In this document: one piece after another, positions 6,593-11,011 of the stretch
Layout of the letters: the number at the start of each line of letters is the position of its first letter
Numbering within the stretch: position 1 is the stretch's first letter
Assembly (NCBI GenBank): GCA_946885545.1
Contig: CAMPGP010000047.1
Coordinates: 1 to 11,011 of the forward strand
Reading direction: 5' to 3'
DNA length: 11,011 nucleotides
Source: an uncultured Altererythrobacter sp.
Lineage (GTDB): Bacteria > Pseudomonadota > Alphaproteobacteria > Sphingomonadales > Sphingomonadaceae
Made by a program: the position numbers and the translations under genes
Notes under the pieces: model-generated
The model's input: only the letters and a program-made list of their open reading frames with translations
Told to the model about the DNA's origin: nothing
Database searches by the model: none

Positions 6593-7597
6593 ATGGCGCG
6601 CGACTTCGCATGGATCCGGCCCGAGCCGCACGGCATCCACGTCGTCCCCGCCGATTGCTGGATCGATCCCTCGAAGCCGGTCGACCATGCGCTAGTGACG
6701 CATGGCCATGCCGATCATGCGCGCGGCGGGCACGGGAAGACCGTCGCGACGCCCGAGACCCTCGCGATCATGAAGTTGCGCTACGCGACTTCGGACGGCG
6801 CGGTGCCGGTCGCCTATGGCGAGACGGTGCGTTTGCCAGGCGGGGTCGATGCGACATACATCCCTGCGGGCCACGTGCTCGGGAGCGCGCAGATCCTGCT
6901 GGAACACGCGGGCGAGCGCGTGGTGATCACCGGCGACTACAAGCGCCGCCCCGATCCGACCTGTCCGCCGTTCGAAGTCACCCCGTGCGACATCTTCATC
7001 ACCGAAGCGACCTTCGGTCTGCCCCTGTTCTGCCACCCGCCAATCGGAGAGGAGATCGGCAAGCTGCTCGATCGTCTCGCCGCGCACCCCGATCGCTGCG
7101 TGCTCGTCGGCGCCTATGCACTAGGCAAGGCACAGCGGGTGATCGCCGAGCTACGCGCCGCCGGTCACACGCAGCCGATCTACCTCCACGGCGCGATGGA
7201 GAAGATGTGCCATCTCTACGCGGAGTTCGGGGTCGACCTCGGCGAACTGCGCCTGGTCGCCGATGCGAGCAAGGACGAGATGCGCGGGCACGTTGTGGTA
7301 TCGCCGCCCTCGGCGCTCAACGACCGCTGGAGCCGCCGCCTGCCCGATCCCGTTACCGCCATGGCGTCGGGCTGGATGCGCGTGCGCCAGCGTGCCCGCC
7401 AGCGCAACGTCGAGCTTCCGCTGGTCATCTCCGACCACGCCGACTGGGGTGAGCTGACGCGCACGGTCGAGGAGGTCGACCCTAACGAGACCTGGATCAC
7501 CCACGGCCGCGAGGAGGCCCTGCTGCGCTGGCACCAACTTCACCAGCGTCGCGCCCGCGCGCTGGCACTCGTCGGCTACGAAGACGAGGACGACTAG
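6593..7597 (+). CDS. Ligase-associated DNA exonuclease (metallo-beta-lactamase/beta-CASP type)
   Basis: A 334-residue protein of the family placed next to a specialised ATP-dependent ligase, thought to trim DNA ends before joining. Metal-site motifs are visible: T-H37-G-H39-A-D41-H42 (HxHxDH), H94 in PAGHVLGSAQ, D115 in ITGDY, the acidic E138 in TEATFG, S280-D281-H282-A-D in the beta-CASP C-terminal part, and H304 in WITHG. Length and the N-terminal WIDPSKPVDHALVTHGHADHA pattern agree with the family. ATG 6593 has no Shine-Dalgarno; the bases before it are an AT-rich TTTTCCTATAT. No other in-frame start lies close by that would keep the N-terminal strand. The ligase follows after seven bases, so the two form a pair, perhaps read from the wecB transcript (45-base gap). 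The exonuclease activity is known for the family, not shown here. Confidence 0.92.
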   Translation: MARDFAWIRPEPHGIHVVPADCWIDPSKPVDHALVTHGHADHARGGHGKTVATPETLAIMKLRYATSDGAVPVAYGETVRLPGGVDATYIPAGHVLGSAQILLEHAGERVVITGDYKRRPDPTCPPFEVTPCDIFITEATFGLPLFCHPPIGEEIGKLLDRLAAHPDRCVLVGAYALGKAQRVIAELRAAGHTQPIYLHGAMEKMCHLYAEFGVDLGELRLVADASKDEMRGHVVVSPPSALNDRWSRRLPDPVTAMASGWMRVRQRARQRNVELPLVISDHADWGELTRTVEEVDPNETWITHGREEALLRWHQLHQRRARALALVGYEDEDD

Positions 7598-7604
7598 GCG
7601 AACG

Positions 7605-9197
7605 ATGGAACACTTCGCCGCCCTGATCGATGCGCTGGTCTATACCCGCAGCCGCAACGAGAAGCTGCGGCTGATCGCCGAGTACCTGCGCGAGACGCGC
7701 GATCCCGACCGCGGCTGGGCGCTTGCCGCGCTGACCGACGGGCTCGACTTTCCGGCGGTGAAGTCGAGCACCGTGCGCAAGTTGCTGCAGGAACGAATCG
7801 ACCCGGTGCTGTGGACGCTCAGCCGAGATTTCGTGGGCGATACCGCCGAGACCGCCAGCCTGCTCTGGCCCGCTCCCGACGCGCCGCCCGCCCCGCCCTC
7901 CGTGACCGAAGCCGTCGATGCACTTGCCGCCATGACGCGCAAGACTGCGCCGGTCGAACTCGCCGCGCTGCTCGACCGGCTCGACGCCTCGGGTCGCTAC
8001 GCGCTGCTCAAGCTCGCCACCGGCGCGATGCGAATCGGGATTTCCAGCCGCCTCGCCAAGGTCGCCTTCGCACAGGCGTTCGAGGTTCCGGTCGAGGACG
8101 TGGAGGAGCACTGGCACGGCCTCGCCCCGCCCTATGCCGAATTGTTCGCCTGGGCCGCGCACGGCCAATCGCCGCCCGACACCGCCAACCTGCCGACCTT
8201 CCGCCCGTTCATGCTGGCGCATCCGCTCGAGGATACGGTGGTCGACCTCGCGGACTACGTCGCCGAGTGGAAGTGGGACGGGATCCGCGTGCAGATCGTG
8301 CGGATCGGGGGCGAGACGCGGCTCTATTCGCGCGGCGGCGACGACATCTCGGGCACCTTCCCCGAGCTGCTCGACGCGCTGCCGATGGACGCCGTGCTCG
8401 ACGGCGAGCTGCTAGTGCGCGGGGTGCACCAGGGCGGTGAGAAAGGCGGCGCGGCGAGCTTCAACGCGCTCCAGCAGCGGCTCGGCCGCAAAACCGTGTC
8501 GAAGAAGATGCTCGCCGAAAGCCCCGCCTTCGTGCGGCTCTACGACGCGCTGATCGTCGAGGGCGAGGACTTGCGCGAGATGCCGTGGAGCGAACGCCGC
8601 GCGCGGCTCGAGGCGCTAATGCCGCGGCTACCCGAGGAGCGCTTCGACCTCAGCGAAGTGGTCGAGGCGATCGACTTCGACCATCTCGGCACGATCCGCG
8701 AAGGCGCGCGCGACGAGGCGATCGAGGGGCTCATGCTCAAGCGCCGCGATTCGCCTTACATAGCCGGACGCAAGACCGGGCTGTGGTACAAGTGGAAGCG
8801 CGATCCGCTGCTGGTCGACTGCGTGCTGATGTATGCGCAGCGCGGCAGCGGCAAGCGCAGCAGCTTCTATTCCGACTACACCTTCGGCTGCTGGGACGGC
8901 GATCCCGACGCGGGCGCCGATCTGCTCCCGGTCGGCAAGGCCTATTCGGGTTTCACCGACGAGGAACTGAAGAAGATCGACCGCCATGTGCGCACGCACA
9001 CCGTCAACCGCTTCGGCCCGGTGCGCGAGACCGACCGCAGCCTGGTGTTCGAGGTCGCATTCGATTCGGTCCACGCGAGCAAGCGCCACAAGTCCGGTCT
9101 CGCGATGCGCTTCCCGCGCATCCACCGCGTGCGCTGGGACAAGCCTGTACACGAGGCGGACCGGATCGAGGCTTTGAAGGCGCTGGTCCGAGGCTAA
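7605..9197 (+). CDS. ATP-dependent DNA ligase (cisplatin damage response type)
   Basis: A 530-residue nucleotidyltransferase that seals DNA nicks through an enzyme-AMP intermediate. Residues 1-200 are the helical N-terminal DNA-binding domain. The adenylation domain has motif I E-W-K223-W-D-G-I-R with K223 as the AMP-accepting lysine, motif III D266-G-E-L, motif IV E374-G-L-M-L-K and motif V W394-Y-K-W-K. The OB-fold domain follows from about 402 and ends with motif VI M-R-F-P-R at 501-505. All catalytic motifs are intact. The N-terminus and the exonuclease partner identify the non-replicative ligase often named cisplatin damage response ATP-dependent ligase, which works beside the essential NAD-dependent LigA. 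The start lies seven bases after the exonuclease stop. Its stop codon touches the hairpin at the convergence with the - strand operon. The family's helicase and PdeM phosphoesterase partners are not within this window. Confidence 0.95.
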   Translation: MEHFAALIDALVYTRSRNEKLRLIAEYLRETRDPDRGWALAALTDGLDFPAVKSSTVRKLLQERIDPVLWTLSRDFVGDTAETASLLWPAPDAPPAPPSVTEAVDALAAMTRKTAPVELAALLDRLDASGRYALLKLATGAMRIGISSRLAKVAFAQAFEVPVEDVEEHWHGLAPPYAELFAWAAHGQSPPDTANLPTFRPFMLAHPLEDTVVDLADYVAEWKWDGIRVQIVRIGGETRLYSRGGDDISGTFPELLDALPMDAVLDGELLVRGVHQGGEKGGAASFNALQQRLGRKTVSKKMLAESPAFVRLYDALIVEGEDLREMPWSERRARLEALMPRLPEERFDLSEVVEAIDFDHLGTIREGARDEAIEGLMLKRRDSPYIAGRKTGLWYKWKRDPLLVDCVLMYAQRGSGKRSSFYSDYTFGCWDGDPDAGADLLPVGKAYSGFTDEELKKIDRHVRTHTVNRFGPVRETDRSLVFEVAFDSVHASKRHKSGLAMRFPRIHRVRWDKPVHEADRIEALKALVRG

Positions 9198-9214
9198 GTC
9201 GCGCCGCGCGACTT
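9196..9214. terminator. Perfect stem-loop between convergent genes, candidate bidirectional terminator
   Basis: AAGTCGCG (9196-9203), loop CCG, then CGCGACTT (9207-9214) form an uninterrupted 8-bp stem. It overlaps the ligase TAA and ends two bases before the stop of the carbonic anhydrase gene on the other strand. Neither side has a T-tract beyond the TT within the stem, so strength is uncertain. Its position is what a shared terminator would need. Confidence 0.55.
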
Positions 9215-9216
9215 GC

Positions 9217-9786
9217 TCAAATTCCGGCTTCGGCAATCGCCGCTGCGTGCGCCTTCGCATTCTCGGCGTAGTGCGCGACGCCCATGCGCATCCCGGCGAT
9301 CGCGGCATCGTCGAGGTCGCGCATCTTGCGTGCCGGGCGGCCGCCCCACAACTCGCGCGCGGCCATGATCTTGCCCTCGGTCAGCATCGCGCCCGCCGCG
9401 AGCATCGCGTCGCTGCCGATCACCGCCTTGTTCATCGCGATCGCGCCGAGGCCGACGAAGCCGCGGTCTTCGATAACGCAGCCATGGGCCATCACCATGT
9501 GCCCGATCAGCACGTCGTCGCCGATGATGAGCGGCGAGCCCTCGGGATCACCGGGCCGTGGCGGGTCGCAGTGGAGCACGCTGCCGTCCTGCACATTGCT
9601 CCGCTGGCCGATGACGATCCGGCTGACGTCTGCCCGCAGCACGCAGTTGTACCAGATCGAGCTGTCGGCCCCGATCTCAATGTCGCCGACCAGCACGCAG
9701 CCGGGCGCAACGAAGGCGCTGTCATGGATCATCGGCGTCTTGCCGTGGATCGGGACCACGGTGACTCCGGGGCGGCTCACGCTCAT
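9217..9786 (-). CDS. Gamma-class carbonic anhydrase-like hexapeptide-repeat protein
   Basis: A 189-residue left-handed beta-helix protein of the gamma carbonic anhydrase (YrdA/PaaY/Cam) family. The repeated hexapeptides run from about residue 21 to 140 (for example FVAPGCVLVGDIEIGADSSI). The metal ligands correspond to those of the archaeal Cam enzyme: H72 in VLHC, and H96 and H101 in GHMVMAHGC. R51, D53, Q66 and D67 are also in place. The acidic loop holding the Cam proton-shuttle glutamate is not obvious, as in many bacterial members, so real CO2 hydration is possible but unproven. A C-terminal helix (about 160-189) packs the trimer in known members. ATG 9786 shares ATGA with the stop of the preceding acetyltransferase; longer open frame upstream lies within that gene. 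It is the last gene of the hemB operon. Confidence 0.92.
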   Translation of the reverse strand: MSVSRPGVTVVPIHGKTPMIHDSAFVAPGCVLVGDIEIGADSSIWYNCVLRADVSRIVIGQRSNVQDGSVLHCDPPRPGDPEGSPLIIGDDVLIGHMVMAHGCVIEDRGFVGLGAIAMNKAVIGSDAMLAAGAMLTEGKIMAARELWGGRPARKMRDLDDAAIAGMRMGVAHYAENAKAHAAAIAEAGI

Positions 9787-10343
9787 GCGGCGGTCTCCTG
9801 CCATTTTTCGCGGGTGAGACTGTAGAGGATCGTCGTCCGGTCCTCGGGCGGATAGGCCGGATCGTCGAAGTCGAGGTCGCGTCGGCGGACCATTCCGAGC
9901 TTTTCCATCAGCGTCCAGCTGGGCACGTTCGCCTCGCTCGTCAGCGCCACCACATGCGGCGCGCCGACGCGGACGAATGCCCACTCCAGCACCGCGCGCA
10001 CCGCCTCCTCGGCATAGCCACGCCGCCAGCGATCCTCGCGCACGAGCCAGCCGATTTCGTGGTCGCCCTGATTCCTCGCCAGCGGGTTGTCAACGCGCTT
10101 GATTCCGCAATGGCCGACCATCTCGCCGGTCGCCTTCTCGATCATGAACAGGAAGCTGAAGCCTTTGGTCGCGTAGAGCGCCATGCCCTTGGCGTGCTTC
10201 GCCTCGATCTCGTGCAGCTCCTTGACCCCGCCGAGCCGCGCCATGACCGTGGGCGTGTTGAGCAGCCGGTCCTGCTCGGCCGCGTCCCCCTCCTCGATGG
10301 TGCGCAGGATCAGCCGCTCGGTCTCGGCGATGATGTCAGGCAT
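9783..10343 (-). CDS. GNAT acetyltransferase, RimJ/RimL type (second copy of a tandem pair)
   Basis: A 186-residue acetyltransferase that would use acetyl-CoA to modify an amine; the substrate is unknown. Family signs are ETERLILR at 7-14, the strand HCGIKR at 78-83, EIGWLVRED at 96-104, the acetyl-CoA loop W106-R-R-G109-Y-A-E-E-A, and SEANVPSWTLMEKLGM at 136-151 with N139 and S142 conserved. It aligns with its neighbour over the whole length (see NTP.VM..LGG near 29-39 and DLDFDD near 156-161), so the two arose by tandem duplication. ATG 10343 overlaps the neighbour's stop by eight bases (ATGCCTGA), while the next gene begins in its own TGA. A longer start at 10370 is possible but lies inside the neighbour and the added residues match nothing. 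RimJ-like action on a ribosomal protein is only one possibility. Confidence 0.88.
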   Translation of the reverse strand: MPDIIAETERLILRTIEEGDAAEQDRLLNTPTVMARLGGVKELHEIEAKHAKGMALYATKGFSFLFMIEKATGEMVGHCGIKRVDNPLARNQGDHEIGWLVREDRWRRGYAEEAVRAVLEWAFVRVGAPHVVALTSEANVPSWTLMEKLGMVRRRDLDFDDPAYPPEDRTTILYSLTREKWQETAA

Positions 10344-10899
10344 CGGTGCTGTCCCACTCCTTGCGGTCAATGGAATAGACCACCGTGTCGCGCCACGGGG
10401 GATCGTAGCGTGCGTCGGCGTAGTCGAGGTCTTCGCGGCGACGCATGCCGAGGCGGCGCATCAGGCCCCAGCTCGGGTTGTTGTCAGCGACTGTCAGCGC
10501 CACGACCTCCTCGGCAACGAAGCGGTCGAAGGCAAGATCGAGCGCGGCGCGCGCCGCTTCCTTCGCGTAGCCTTGCCCCCAGGCATCCTCGCGCAGGCGC
10601 CAGCCGATCTCGATTGCGTCGGTCACGGTCGAGCCCGGCGCGTCGGCGCGCTTCAATCCGCAGAAGCCCAGCAGCGCGCCATCCGCCTTGCGCTCGACGA
10701 GCCAGAAGCAGAACCCGTTGCGCGCGTTGCACCCTTCGACGCGTTCGCGCTGCTTGGCCATGCCCGCTTCGTCGAGCAGCCCACCGAGCCATTGCATCAC
10801 CGCGGGCGTGTTGGTGACGCGGAAGAACGCATCCCAGTCCTCGGCACGCCAGTCGCGCAGCACCAGCCGCTCGGTCTCGTGGCGGAATTCTGCCCCCAT
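10336..10899 (-). CDS. GNAT acetyltransferase, RimJ/RimL type (first copy of a tandem pair)
   Basis: A 187-residue paralogue of the next gene in the operon. ETERLVLRDW at 8-17 opens the GNAT fold. GFCGLKR is at 78-84, EIGWRLRED at 97-105, the acetyl-CoA-binding W107-G-Q-G110-Y-A-K-E-A, and ADNNPSWGLMRRLGM at 138-152. Substrate is unknown. The Trp-rich pocket region (W17, W22, W38, W66) differs from the other copy, which has few Trp there, hinting at a different substrate. ATG 10899 sits two bases after the hemB stop and has a GGGGGCC in the end of hemB as ribosome binding site. The frame is open to 10959, but that extension is hemB read in another frame. Coupling to hemB translation is likely. 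Confidence 0.88.
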   Translation of the reverse strand: MGAEFRHETERLVLRDWRAEDWDAFFRVTNTPAVMQWLGGLLDEAGMAKQRERVEGCNARNGFCFWLVERKADGALLGFCGLKRADAPGSTVTDAIEIGWRLREDAWGQGYAKEAARAALDLAFDRFVAEEVVALTVADNNPSWGLMRRLGMRRREDLDYADARYDPPWRDTVVYSIDRKEWDSTDA

Positions 10900-10901
10900 G
10901 C

Positions 10902-11011
10902 TCAGGCCCCCATGAGCCGCGCCGCGTGCGCCGCGTGATAGGTCAGCACCCCGCTGCACCCGGCACGCTTGAACGCGGTCAGCGTCTCGAGCACGAGCGC
11001 GTCGCGGTCGC
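10902..11011 (-). CDS. hemB: Porphobilinogen synthase (delta-aminolevulinate dehydratase), C-terminal end only
   Basis: Only the last 35 residues are present; the gene runs off the right edge. The reading is DRDALVLETLTAFKRAGCSG and then VLTYHAAHAARLMGA. This fits the closing part of HemB, where an E-(S/T)-L-x-(A/S)-(F/I)-K-R-A-G core is followed by (V/I)-L-T-Y and a final Ala-rich helix. HemB condenses two 5-aminolevulinate molecules to porphobilinogen in haem synthesis. The catalytic lysines and metal site lie outside the window. The short stretch makes the call good but not certain. Its stop is two bases from the start of the first acetyltransferase. Confidence 0.82.
   Translation of the reverse strand, partial: DRDALVLETLTAFKRAGCSGVLTYHAAHAARLMGA

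Overview
The window is G+C-rich bacterial chromosomal DNA, densely packed with genes. The gene content (ubiquinone synthesis through Coq7, a DsbB-type oxidase, the ligase-associated exonuclease/ligase pair, and the order rsfS-rlmH-envC-like-S41 protease) points to an alphaproteobacterium. The protein style is most like Sphingomonadales (Erythrobacter/Sphingomonas group). That placement is inference from family knowledge; no search was run. I see no tRNA, rRNA, CRISPR array, insertion sequence, prophage gene or obvious compositional island.

Layout: positions 42-9197 carry ten genes, all on the + strand. First is a ribosome and cell-envelope block: rsfS (ribosome silencing factor), rlmH (23S rRNA pseudouridine methyltransferase), a secreted EnvC-like coiled-coil protein whose LytM domain has lost its zinc ligands, and a secreted S41 carboxy-terminal processing protease. 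Twelve bases later come dsbB and coq7, sharing an ATGA stop/start overlap. One enzyme reduces ubiquinone and the other helps make it. After a small hairpin come an unrecognised exported protein with four cysteines and a charged C-terminal helix, and wecB (UDP-GlcNAc 2-epimerase). The + strand run ends with a metallo-beta-lactamase-fold DNA exonuclease and an ATP-dependent DNA ligase, a known DNA-damage-response pair.

Positions 9217-11011 run on the - strand, converging on the ligase. They hold, in transcription order, the 3' end of hemB, two paralogous RimJ/RimL-type GNAT acetyltransferases, and a gamma-class carbonic anhydrase-like hexapeptide protein. Junctions are a 2-base gap, an 8-base overlap and a 4-base overlap, so this looks like one translationally coupled operon. 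A perfect 8-bp stem-loop sits at the point of convergence.

Most of the window is conserved housekeeping. The less ordinary items are the ligase/exonuclease pair without its usual helicase and phosphoesterase partners alongside, the dsbB/coq7 fusion-like junction, the tandem GNAT duplication trailing hemB, and the unknown secreted protein. I found no convincing wholly new system.
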